Shown one piece after another: positions 35,539 to 42,552 of a stretch of 64,000 nucleotides of DNA. A program made the position numbers and the translations under genes. This stretch comes from Brumimicrobium oceani (GTDB lineage: Bacteria; Bacteroidota; Bacteroidia; Flavobacteriales_D; Crocinitomicaceae), in contig NZ_QFRJ01000001.1 of the NCBI RefSeq assembly GCF_003143775.1, positions 62,001-126,000 of the forward strand. Direction: 5' to 3'. The notes beneath the pieces were generated by a model. The model saw nothing but the letters and a program-made list of their open reading frames with translations, was not told the DNA's origin and searched no databases. The first letter of the stretch is position 1, and each line of letters opens with the position of its first letter.

Positions 35539-36534
35539 TTAAAGTGGGATATCGTAATCTTTGTTTTCGTTGACGTGAAGGCGTTGTTGTGCTGGACTTC
35601 TGCTTTGTGCTTGGTACTTTTCATCTCGTGTGATCCAGTTCCGAGCTGCGGCTTTCCAATTTTTCATTTTAGCTTTCCCACCAACCAACCATCCATTGGA
35701 TTCAAAATGATTGAAAAACATTTCAGCAACTTGGTAGGAAGATTTATTCTCGTGAAAAAATGTTTTTACTTCTTTGAGTTCCGGAGGAACGAATCTTTTG
35801 CGTGTGGAGGGCAATTTCAAATCGCCCTTACTCGCTTTTTTGGATTTGGACGAATCCGATGATGGCAAATCGTTTTTATTGGGTGAATTCAATTCAACCC
35901 TACTGGCTTTTTTGGGCGAATGGAATTCGTCCTTACTTCCTTTTTCAAAAAAAGAAGATTCATCATTTTTAAATTGAGAGGTGGAGGAGAGGAAATTTTT
36001 ATTTCCCTCTCTCTTTAGTTTGTAATGTTTATTATGTTTATACTGTTTAATACTGTTTATAGAAGATACCACTACTTGTCCCACAAGTCGGCCTGGTACT
36101 TGTCCCAGAACTAGACCCAGTAGTTGTTCACCTACTTGTCCACCTACTTGTCCTTGTACTTGTCCTTGTACTTGTCCCTTTTTTGTACTAGTGTTGGACA
36201 TGTTGTTTTTATTACTTTTTTTGGACTTCTCATTGGCAAAAAAATCTACCATTTTTATTAAACTTCCTTTAAGCGGATTATTTGAAGGGAAATACTCTAT
36301 GTAACCCCATTCATCAAGTTGATTAATACAACGATGATAGGTTGTTTTAGATCCAACTTTAGAAACCCTCATTACATCAGATCTGTTAATTGAAACAGGG
36401 TTTTTAAATCTATTTAAATTCCAGAAAGAAAATAATGATATATACAGACTCACATGAGTAGAACTCAGACGATCATCGTCTGAAAATCTACTTATTGCCT
36501 CAGTGAGATGAGAAATGTAATTTACATTTTGCAT
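35539..36534 (-). CDS. Replication-initiator/DnaD-like protein with GQ repeats
   Basis: 331 residues. The N-terminal 100 residues contain a winged-helix region (SSTHVSLYISLFSFWNLNRF, then SINRSDVMRVSKVGSKTTYHR, split here). The C-terminal 70 residues (EVKTFFHENKSSYQVAEMFF, then WKAAARNWITRDE) resemble DnaD-type replication proteins of Bacteroidota mobile elements. Between them is a low-complexity linker of VQGQ-type units and of SP/KK motifs, encoded by 12-bp tandem repeats. It is followed by the DnaC-like gene, giving a helicase-loading pair. Confidence 0.6.
   Translation of the reverse strand: MQNVNYISHLTEAISRFSDDDRLSSTHVSLYISLFSFWNLNRFKNPVSINRSDVMRVSKVGSKTTYHRCINQLDEWGYIEYFPSNNPLKGSLIKMVDFFANEKSKKSNKNNMSNTSTKKGQVQGQVQGQVGGQVGEQLLGLVLGQVPGRLVGQVVVSSINSIKQYKHNKHYKLKREGNKNFLSSTSQFKNDESSFFEKGSKDEFHSPKKASRVELNSPNKNDLPSSDSSKSKKASKGDLKLPSTRKRFVPPELKEVKTFFHENKSSYQVAEMFFNHFESNGWLVGGKAKMKNWKAAARNWITRDEKYQAQSRSPAQQRLHVNENKDYDIPL
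36074..36180. repeat. 12-bp tandem repeats inside the replication gene
   Basis: Units of the type ACTTGTCCTTGT/CACCTACTTGTC are repeated about eight times with variation and keep the reading frame (four-residue units such as GQVQ). Copy number could vary by slippage and change the linker length. Confidence 0.75.
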
Positions 36535-36536
36535 AT

Positions 36537-36821
36537 CTACACATTTTGCTTGTTATCATCAATGATGTTAAGGATGTCCTGTTTATCATAGAAAATTACT
36601 CCTCCAACTTTTGAGAAAGGGAGTGTACCATTCACGCGCATATTTTGTAAAGTTCCTGGAGAGATGCCCAGCATGCGTTGAACCTGATGAGATTTTAGAA
36701 GAACGATATCATTTAACTGATTGTGATTTTTTAAATGGTCCTTTAGCATGGTTCCTACTGATTCAACAAAAAACTCTTTTAATTCTTGCAGGTCTTCCTG
36801 CGTTACAATTGAAATATTCAT
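36537..36821 (-). CDS. Excisionase-type helix-turn-helix protein
   Basis: 94 residues. A MerR-like/excisionase HTH_17 domain occupies residues about 40-90: SHQVQRMLGISPGTLQNMR, then GTLPFSKVGGVIFYDKQDI. Such proteins steer integrase toward excision or regulate element genes. The gene ends 2 bp before the replication gene start and heads a minus-strand operon (HTH, replication protein, DnaC-like, amidase). An inverted repeat (36882-36917) lies 61 bp upstream and is a plausible autoregulatory site. Confidence 0.75.
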   Translation of the reverse strand: MNISIVTQEDLQELKEFFVESVGTMLKDHLKNHNQLNDIVLLKSHQVQRMLGISPGTLQNMRVNGTLPFSKVGGVIFYDKQDILNIIDDNKQNV

Positions 36822-36881
36822 AAGATATTTGGTTTTAAGATTCAGTACAAATAGAAGTAATACTTATGGTATCTTGGGGGT

Positions 36882-36917
36882 GCAAGGGGGTGCAGATTTA
36901 GTTGCATCCCTTTGCAT
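36882..36917. promoter_or_regulatory. 14-bp inverted repeat upstream of the excisionase-like gene
   Basis: TGCAAGGGGGTGCA (36882-36895) and TGCATCCCTTTGCA (36904-36917) pair at 12 of 14 positions with an 8-nt spacer, and GGGGGTGCA is also a direct repeat (36877 and 36887). It sits between the divergent HTH gene and the structured element at 37.0 kb, which fits an operator. Confidence 0.55.
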
Positions 36918-36986
36918 TTATTGAGATAGGACATGAAAAAAATATTTTATATTTTTTTCATTTAATAGAAAGAATATTGATTTACC

Positions 36987-36994
36987 TATCTTTG
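36987..36994 (+). promoter_or_regulatory. Possible -7 box for the structured leader
   Basis: TATCTTTG fits TAnnTTTG exactly. A start a few bases downstream would place the nested stem-loop at 37041 near the 5' end of the transcript. No good -33 box was seen at the usual distance. Confidence 0.35.
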
Positions 36995-37040
36995 TGGTGA
37001 AGAAAAGAGAAATAGTATTGTAGTGTAAACTATTTTTGGG

Positions 37041-37188
37041 TAACGAAATCGCCAAATTTTAATCCCCCATGAAAATAGACTTTACGCTCATGCCAAAAGG
37101 CGTGGGCTGATGTTTATTGGGGGAAGGCTTTGGCGAGCCTACGTTATCGATGAACTTTTGGCTCACGCTCATATTGCGAGCCTCAAAA
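37041..37188 (+). ncRNA. Nested stem-loop plus second hairpin, candidate structured RNA
   Basis: Five nested pairings: TAACG (37041-37045) with CGTTA (37142-37146); CGCCAAA (37050-37056) with TTTGGCG (37129-37135); TCCCCCA (37063-37069) with TGGGGGA (37118-37124); CATGCC (37089-37094) with GGCGTG (37099-37104) closing an AAAA loop. A second hairpin pairs TTTTGGCTC (37156-37164) with GAGCC-TC-AAAA (37178-37188). The 63-aa gene starts 10 bp later, so this may be its 5' leader (riboswitch-like or RNA-binding site) or an independent RNA. No known family is recognised. Confidence 0.5.
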
Positions 37189-37197
37189 CCTTAAAGG

Positions 37198-37389
37198 ATG
37201 AAAGCTATCTTAAAAAGATATAAGCTAACAGATGAGGAAATAAATACGGTTGTCGTATTTATGCTGCTCTATGGATATAAATCTGTGGATGATTTATTAA
37301 ATACTGAATCCAAAGAGCTTGTTAAGCATAAAGATTGGAATGAAGAAATTGCGGCGTGCATTCTTAAAATGAAAGATTTTAAGGCATAA
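37198..37389 (+). CDS. Small uncharacterised protein (63 aa) behind the structured leader
   Basis: The protein (MKAILKRYKLTDEEINTVV, then FMLLYGYKSVDDLLN) is predicted to be alpha-helical with no membrane anchor. It is the only plus-strand gene in the right part of the island. Its stop lies next to the stop of the convergent 504-aa gene. It is short, so expression is not certain; the dedicated leader supports it. Confidence 0.5.
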   Translation: MKAILKRYKLTDEEINTVVVFMLLYGYKSVDDLLNTESKELVKHKDWNEEIAACILKMKDFKA

Positions 37390-38904
37390 TCAATCAAGAT
37401 TTTTATTAATGTTGTTAAGTGCTTGGATTAATCTAGTTTTTATACTTTCTATAACCACAGGGTCTTTATCATAAAAGTAATTTCTTAATTGACTTGTCGA
37501 AATATTTTCAGTGTTTTCGGTTCTTAAACAATTCGACCCAATTCTAGCTAATTCAGAATAAGATTCAGAACTGACAATTCCAGAGTCATTTAAAGTTTTA
37601 AGTAAAACAGATACTTCGGGAACGGATAATGTTGTCTTTAGTTTCAAAATGTTTTCTTCATTTACGGTTTGATTATTTATTTCAATATGTTTTATAATAT
37701 TTTCGAGCTCAATTTCTATCCATTCTAAAAGCACCTGATCAATTTCCTTTGATTTTGGATCATACGTTAAATCAATAGTTGGGAAACATTGAATGATTGC
37801 ATTTCTTTTATCTAATAAGTAAGTTCGTTTATCATTTCCATTAATTGTAGACTCTAATTGTAGTCGAATTTCATCCGTTATGAATTTAATGAATTTCAAG
37901 TTGTTGAATCTGTTTGAAATAAGAAGGAAGATGATGTCTTCTGTAGTATTCTTTCTCTTTTCATAAATAAGAAAGTGGTTTGTTAACCCGTTGATGTACT
38001 TTATGAAATAATCTAATTCATGATATGTTAAACGATTTTCATTATCAATGTCAGTTATCCTATTTAGTTGATGTTCAATAATATTTATTAGCGTTAGATT
38101 GACCTTTTCATTTTTAAGATGTTTTTTAATAATTTTTATTTTGTGATCGAACTTATTTTCATTTATTATTTCAGAGTAATATGGAACCTGGAATGTCTTA
38201 TTGATTTGGATATGATAGTTTTCATATAAGTAATTCAGAAGATTAATTATGGAAGAGTAAATAAGTAGAAAGTAATCCTGATTATTATAAGAACTCTTCA
38301 CTCTAAAACTCAACAGATTATTTTTAATCGTATATGTTTTGCTTAGTTCTTTTAGGTAAAGCATTAGAGTCTTTTGAACTTTAGTAATAAGTTTTTTAAA
38401 ATCAATTTCATCAAGTTCAAAATCTAATAGTTTGATTCTGCTTTTTAAATCAAAAGAACTCTTTTTGAGAACTTGGTAATAATAACAGTACTTAGATCTG
38501 TCATAATTTATTTCATTCCAACTAGAATTTCTACAAACACCTATTGATTGGATATTTTTTTCTGACTTAGAAATTGTGAATTGAATATTATCAGTTTTGG
38601 GACTTAATTCATCTAAAATTTTCTGAATAATAACTTCATCTAAATCATTTTCAAAATTTATATTTTCTTGTGAAAAGTAGTCTTTTTTCAAAGGATGAGC
38701 ATTTGAAATTGATACTTTTTCAACCACTTCAAATCTGTTTTTTAGAAACTTAACTTTGATTATCTCAAGGTCTTCACAAGAACTGAAAGTGCTTTCTAGA
38801 TGGTTGATAATTAGTTTTTTATTTTTATTATCTAAGTTAGGGGGAGCTAAATCCCCATAGATAAAATCATCATAGATTTGTAGTAGAAAGTAACATTGAT
38901 GCAT
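37390..38904 (-). CDS. Uncharacterised 504-aa accessory protein
   Basis: A mostly helical, Lys/Ile/Asn-rich protein. The C-terminal 90 residues (LKTTLSVPEVSVLLKTLNDS, then SSESYSELARIGSN and SQLRNYFYDKDP) resemble a tail I have seen on several Bacteroidota mobile-element proteins, but no function is attached to it. No signal peptide, P-loop or metal motif is visible. It lies between the excisionase-replication block and the integrase, the position of a cargo gene captured near the attachment end. Confidence 0.6.
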   Translation of the reverse strand: MHQCYFLLQIYDDFIYGDLAPPNLDNKNKKLIINHLESTFSSCEDLEIIKVKFLKNRFEVVEKVSISNAHPLKKDYFSQENINFENDLDEVIIQKILDELSPKTDNIQFTISKSEKNIQSIGVCRNSSWNEINYDRSKYCYYYQVLKKSSFDLKSRIKLLDFELDEIDFKKLITKVQKTLMLYLKELSKTYTIKNNLLSFRVKSSYNNQDYFLLIYSSIINLLNYLYENYHIQINKTFQVPYYSEIINENKFDHKIKIIKKHLKNEKVNLTLINIIEHQLNRITDIDNENRLTYHELDYFIKYINGLTNHFLIYEKRKNTTEDIIFLLISNRFNNLKFIKFITDEIRLQLESTINGNDKRTYLLDKRNAIIQCFPTIDLTYDPKSKEIDQVLLEWIEIELENIIKHIEINNQTVNEENILKLKTTLSVPEVSVLLKTLNDSGIVSSESYSELARIGSNCLRTENTENISTSQLRNYFYDKDPVVIESIKTRLIQALNNINKNLD

Positions 38905-39015
38905 AGTGGCGAAATTTATGTTGACATACTAAGGTAGTATAATTAACATTATTTAAAAGTAAATAATATTTAATTTAATTAAACTACTAGTGATAAATAC
39001 ACCAATTTTAAAATA

Positions 39016-39041
39016 AATACCAAGCTTTAAAGCTTGGTATT
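39016..39041 (-). terminator. Perfect 26-nt palindrome after the integrase gene
   Basis: AATACCAAGCTTT (39016-39028) and AAAGCTTGGTATT (39029-39041) form a perfect 13-bp palindrome just past the integrase stop at 39057. Minus-strand reading continues into TATTTTAAAATTGG, so it is a fair terminator for integrase. Confidence 0.65.
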
Positions 39042-39056
39042 TTAGTAATAACTTAT

Positions 39057-40382
39057 TTATCCAATTTTAAGTTTATCTGAATTATCCATTTGATTTTCAT
39101 TCGAAACTTTAGTATTGTTTCCAAACAACTTTTCTTTCAGGTTTCGCATGTCTTCAGACACTTTTTGTTCAATAACTTTTGCGTAAACTTGAGTGGTTCT
39201 AATGGAGGAGTGTCCAAGCATTTTACTCACAGTTTCAATGGGTACGCCATTGGCTAAAGTTACTGTAGTCGCAAAAGTATGTCTAGCAATATGAGACGTA
39301 ATTTTCTTCTCAATTCCACAAATGTCAGCGAGTTCCTTGAGGTATGCATTATAACATTGATTACTATTTACAGGAAGTAATTTATTTTCAGCAATACAAT
39401 ATTCGTTATCACGGTACTTTTTAATTATGTCTAAAGCTACTGGTAGGAGGGGAACACTTTCTTTGACGCCAGTTTTTTGTCGTTCAGTAGATAACCAGTA
39501 TTCACCATCAATTCCTTTACTTATTGAGTTATAATCGAATTTGTAAATATCAGAATAGGCAAAGCCGGTGTAACAACAAAAGACGAAAACATCACGAACT
39601 TGATCAATACGGGGAATTGAAATGTTTTTAGATCTTAACATGTGTAATTCATCTTGAGTTAAGACTTCTCTTTTTGGAGCCACGTAGCTGCAGCGGAAAT
39701 TATTAAAAGGATTAGATGGAATCCAATCAAGTCCAACGGCCATGTTCATTATCTTCTTGAGATTCTTAATGTATTTATGAGCGGTATTGATTTGGAGTTT
39801 CCCACGCGTTAAAAGATAATGTTCGAATTCTGTTACAAATCGAAGACGTAGTTCTGGCAACGGCATGTCTTTAGCTTTGTATTGATGTTTCATGAAGGCA
39901 CGCACTTTGTTTTTTGTGATGTTGTATCGCTCTAGTGTCTTTTTCACTACTTGACCAATCTTGACTTGCTCTTCCATTTTTGTATTGTGGTAGTTGAAGG
40001 CCTCAAGAATAGTTTTGTGATTGATTTGAGTTTTTACTGATTTACCACTTAAAACAGCCTTAATTTTCTTCGCACTAATTTCTTCTTCAGATGCCAACAG
40101 TTTATTGAAAATTTCAAGTACTTTGCCTCTCAACATGTCCAAATATCCATTTATTTGAATGGCATTTTTCTTCCTGTCTTTTACTCTTTGCGCTTTAGCG
40201 TTCCAGGAACTTTCTTCAATAAATCGATTGGTCGAAAGTTCGGCTCTTTTACCGTCTACAGTTATTCTCATGTAGATTGGAATTTCGCCTAGTTTGTTTT
40301 TTCTTGTCTTTTGTCCCCAGAATAAAATTGAAAAGGAATTCATTTGTGATTCATTCATCATTGAAATAGTTTTGTTAAACAT
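39057..40382 (-). CDS. Tyrosine recombinase/integrase of the island
   Basis: 441 residues: Arm DNA-binding and SAM-like N-terminal parts, then a catalytic domain with H364-x-x-R367 (SHIARHTFATT), H391 (GHSSIRTTQ) and the nucleophile Y400 (TTQVYAKV). At the place of the first catalytic Arg the phrase is YTGFAYSDIY, with Ala instead of Arg, as in part of the Bacteroidota IntDOT-like group. The gene ends inside the island and its start is 230 bp from a tRNA-Lys, the usual arrangement for tRNA-targeted integration. A second start at MNSFSILFW is possible. Confidence 0.9.
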   Translation of the reverse strand: MFNKTISMMNESQMNSFSILFWGQKTRKNKLGEIPIYMRITVDGKRAELSTNRFIEESSWNAKAQRVKDRKKNAIQINGYLDMLRGKVLEIFNKLLASEEEISAKKIKAVLSGKSVKTQINHKTILEAFNYHNTKMEEQVKIGQVVKKTLERYNITKNKVRAFMKHQYKAKDMPLPELRLRFVTEFEHYLLTRGKLQINTAHKYIKNLKKIMNMAVGLDWIPSNPFNNFRCSYVAPKREVLTQDELHMLRSKNISIPRIDQVRDVFVFCCYTGFAYSDIYKFDYNSISKGIDGEYWLSTERQKTGVKESVPLLPVALDIIKKYRDNEYCIAENKLLPVNSNQCYNAYLKELADICGIEKKITSHIARHTFATTVTLANGVPIETVSKMLGHSSIRTTQVYAKVIEQKVSEDMRNLKEKLFGNNTKVSNENQMDNSDKLKIG

Positions 40383-40446
40383 TAGTTTCTTTGGTGAATC
40401 TCAAAACCTATATGTCTACATCAATTGCAACGACTGGAATCTGGCC

Positions 40447-40491
40447 CAATTCGGTTAACAAAACTACAACAAAAGTTTGTTAACCGAATTG
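40447..40491. promoter_or_regulatory. 16-bp perfect inverted repeat upstream of integrase
   Basis: CAATTCGGTTAACAAA (40447-40462) and TTTGTTAACCGAATTG (40476-40491) are perfectly complementary with a 13-nt loop. The word AAAGTTTGTTA overlaps the right arm and repeats at 40499-40509. Position, 65-109 bp before the integrase start, fits arm-type recombinase sites or an integrase operator. It lies between integrase and the tRNA, so it could also mark the attachment region. Confidence 0.6.
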
Positions 40492-40578
40492 TTGTAATAA
40501 AGTTTGTTATTTGATGGTGAATGATGTTATTCTGAATGTGGTCAGTTTTAGCTAAACCATTATATTTAGTGGGTTTTA

Positions 40579-40609
40579 ACAAAAAAAGCCTCTCGAATGA
40601 GAGGCTTTT
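40579..40609 (-). terminator. Terminator of the first tRNA-Lys gene
   Basis: A perfect hairpin AAGCCTCTC-GAAT-GAGAGGCTT with a T-run on the minus strand, 3 bp from the tRNA 3' end. The same 31 bp occur with two mismatches at 2782-2812 in the opposite orientation. Confidence 0.75.
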
Positions 40610-40611
40610 AG

Positions 40612-40684
40612 TGATCCCGCTGGGGTTCGAACCCAGGACCCTTACATTAAAAGTGTAATGCTCTACCAGCTGAGCTACGGAATC
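40612..40684 (-). tRNA. tRNA-Lys(UUU), copy 1
   Basis: The minus strand reads GATTCCGTAGCTCAGCTGG through to GGGATC plus discriminator A; 73 nt with no encoded CCA. The anticodon stem TTACA/TGTAA closes the loop CTTTTAA, so the anticodon is TTT (Lys). Acceptor pairing GATTCCG/CGGGATC has one G-T pair. The integrase gene starts on the 3' side of this tRNA. Confidence 0.95.
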
Positions 40685-40732
40685 TAATATTAATATGTCA
40701 AATCTTCTGCGACTTGTCCCGATACTTCGGGA

Positions 40733-40746
40733 AGCTACGGAATCAT
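40733..40746 (-). pseudogene. Fragment of a tRNA-Lys 5' end
   Basis: AGCTACGGAATCAT is identical to the 5' end and first upstream bases of tRNA-Lys copy 2. Nothing else of a tRNA remains, and it is preceded by CGATACTTCGGG. It probably records an unequal recombination or element insertion between tRNA copies. Confidence 0.55.
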
Positions 40747-40888
40747 ATTTCAACTAAAAATCTTAACTTCTTAAGAGGTCACAAAATTACTATTATTGTT
40801 GAAAAACTCACTATCAAAAGAGATAAAAATCAGTAAAGTTTTCCGTTCTCTATAAAGTGACAAACAATAATTCAAAGTTGTTAAAATA

Positions 40889-40920
40889 AAAAACCAACCT
40901 GTTGTTACAAATTGGTTTTT
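40889..40920 (-). terminator. Terminator of the second tRNA-Lys gene
   Basis: AAAAACCAA (40889-40897) pairs with TTGGTTTTT (40912-40920), with T-runs on the minus strand, 7 bp past the tRNA 3' end. Confidence 0.6.
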
Positions 40921-40926
40921 ATTTGG

Positions 40927-40999
40927 TGATCCCGCTGGGGTTCGAACCCAGGACCCTTACATTAAAAGTGTAATGCTCTACCAGCTGAGCTACGGAATC
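40927..40999 (-). tRNA. tRNA-Lys(UUU), copy 2
   Basis: Identical over all 73 nt to copy 1, with anticodon TTT in the loop CTTTTAA. The two tRNAs are separated by 242 bp and each has its own terminator. Confidence 0.95.
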
Positions 41000-41239
41000 A
41001 TTGATGTCAATTCAATCCTTTTTATATCTAATCCAAAAACCGCTGTTTTTGTTTATTTATATCGTGATTGCGGGTGCAAATATACTGGCATTATTTAGAC
41101 TGACAAGTGTAAAATTGATTTTTTTTGAATTTAAATTTTGATTTATATTGAACTCGTTGATTTTTAAGTAATAGTAAGCCTAAAATATTTTAGAATGATT
41201 TAAAAGAATTTATCAAATAGGAATCTTTAAATTTGCTTT

Positions 41240-41758
41240 ATGCAGAATAATCGAATATTTTTAATTGGTTTTATGGGAGTAGGGAAGACTTCAATAGGGA
41301 AGAGGCTAGCCAATAAGCTGAATATTCCTTTTGTAGACCTAGATCAAGAAATTGAAAAGAAATTTAAAATAAGTATCAATGAGTTCTTTTCAAAATATGG
41401 TGAGCTAAGTTTTAGAAAGGAGGAAACGAAAATGCTTCTGGATACTATTCATGAATTCCAAAATGCCATTATATCTGTTGGTGGTGGTCTACCTTGTTTT
41501 AATCAGAATATGAAAACAATGAATAACAACGGGGTAACATGCTATTTGCATAGACCTCCAAAGGAATTATTTCATCGCTTGGTGAATAGTAAATCGGAAC
41601 GCCCACTGCTGAAAGACCTGAATGATGATCAATTATTGGAATTTATTGAAAATAAAGTGGAGGAAAGAGAAGCCTTTTATAATCAGGCAAAGATTGTCTT
41701 CAATAGAGATGAGCAAGAGCTAGATTCAATGATTAAAGTTTTGAAACCTTTAATATAA
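41240..41758 (+). CDS. aroK: Shikimate kinase
   Basis: 172 residues, the usual length. It phosphorylates shikimate with ATP in the aromatic amino acid pathway. Walker A GFMGVGKTS, the DLDQEIE phrase with the shikimate-binding Asp, FRKEE, SVGGGLP and the lid phrase SERPLLK are all visible. A TAAATTTG box at 41228-41235 lies only 4 bp before the ATG, so the transcript is probably leaderless. It is the first chromosomal gene to the right of the tRNAs. Confidence 0.95.
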   Translation: MQNNRIFLIGFMGVGKTSIGKRLANKLNIPFVDLDQEIEKKFKISINEFFSKYGELSFRKEETKMLLDTIHEFQNAIISVGGGLPCFNQNMKTMNNNGVTCYLHRPPKELFHRLVNSKSERPLLKDLNDDQLLEFIENKVEEREAFYNQAKIVFNRDEQELDSMIKVLKPLI

Positions 41759-41760
41759 AA

Positions 41761-42147
41761 CTAAAACTCCTGAATTAAAATCCAGTCATAGGCATCCTTC
41801 GCTTTTTTGAAAATCTTTATATTCGGAACTTCATGCCGTTTAACCAGTTGTCCAAGCAGTAACTGCATAGGTAATGAGTTTACAACAAGCGAAATCACGT
41901 TTTCAAAGTTGTTTTCTGTTAGGTAGTATTCACACGCTTCATCATTAGGAAGTGCTAAACTACCAGTAGTATCAATTATCGTTTTATAGGGTTTTCCTCC
42001 TGATTCAACAGCTAAATATCGTTTTTGATTCCTTGCTTCTTCCAAATCAAATGCTGTAGAAGTGTTTTTAAGCTTAAACACGAATATTCCATTTTCATCT
42101 TTCGTTATCCTTGCAACAGGACTGTCATATTCATTTTTGGTCTGCAT
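41761..42147 (-). CDS. DUF7793-like STAS-type protein (128 aa)
   Basis: A 128-residue protein (DENGIFVFKLKNTSTAFDL, then TIIDTTGSLALPNDEACEY) with alternating beta and alpha segments like STAS/SpoIIAA folds; the family is conserved in Flavobacteriia, and I recall it as DUF7793. There is no signal peptide. It converges with aroK, with the two stops 2 bp apart. Function unknown. Confidence 0.55.
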   Translation of the reverse strand: MQTKNEYDSPVARITKDENGIFVFKLKNTSTAFDLEEARNQKRYLAVESGGKPYKTIIDTTGSLALPNDEACEYYLTENNFENVISLVVNSLPMQLLLGQLVKRHEVPNIKIFKKAKDAYDWILIQEF

Positions 42148-42488
42148 TGATCTGGTTTTTTAATAGTGTGACCAAATATAGATTTAAATAAATTAGAAAA
42201 ATACTTTTTCCAATACTATTTTTAATTTATTTTAAAATTCACTAAAAACATTTTACGTAGACGAATGGTTGTTTTGTTGTGCTTAAATGGTATTTCTGTT
42301 CCGTGAATGGTTTTTTAAAATTTTATAGTTTTATCTTCGTTTATCAGTTAAACTCCTTGTTTTATTTTTAAATTTCTAAGACAAAAACAAGCGCTTACTC
42401 TATTTTTTTGCTGAATAATTGCTGTTAAATTGAATGGTTTTATTCATGAAAAACAAAGCACAACAATAAAATACTGGATAACAAAAAA
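42148..42488. other. Gene-free AT-rich interval
   Basis: 341 bp between the DUF7793-like gene and the proline-operon terminator. It holds T-rich runs and the upstream region of the 128-aa gene; no open frame, RNA or repeat was found by eye. Confidence 0.5.
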
Positions 42489-42532
42489 GCCTTGAATTAG
42501 ATTTTGATTTCAATCAAAATCTAATTCAAGGC
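42489..42532 (-). terminator. 21-bp perfect hairpin terminator of the proline operon
   Basis: Arms 42489-42509 and 42512-42532 are perfectly complementary over 21 bp with a 2-nt loop, followed on the minus strand by a run of six T. It lies 21 bp after the proA stop. Confidence 0.95.
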
Positions 42533-42552
42533 TCAATATGATCGTTGGTTGC

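Noticed and set aside
2782-40609. The two 31-bp sequences as direct attL/attR repeats
   Set aside because: They are in inverted, not direct, orientation, and each is a terminator hairpin of the neighbouring host gene or tRNA.
40421-40753. Minus-strand 110-aa frame
   Set aside because: It runs through the tRNA-Lys gene.
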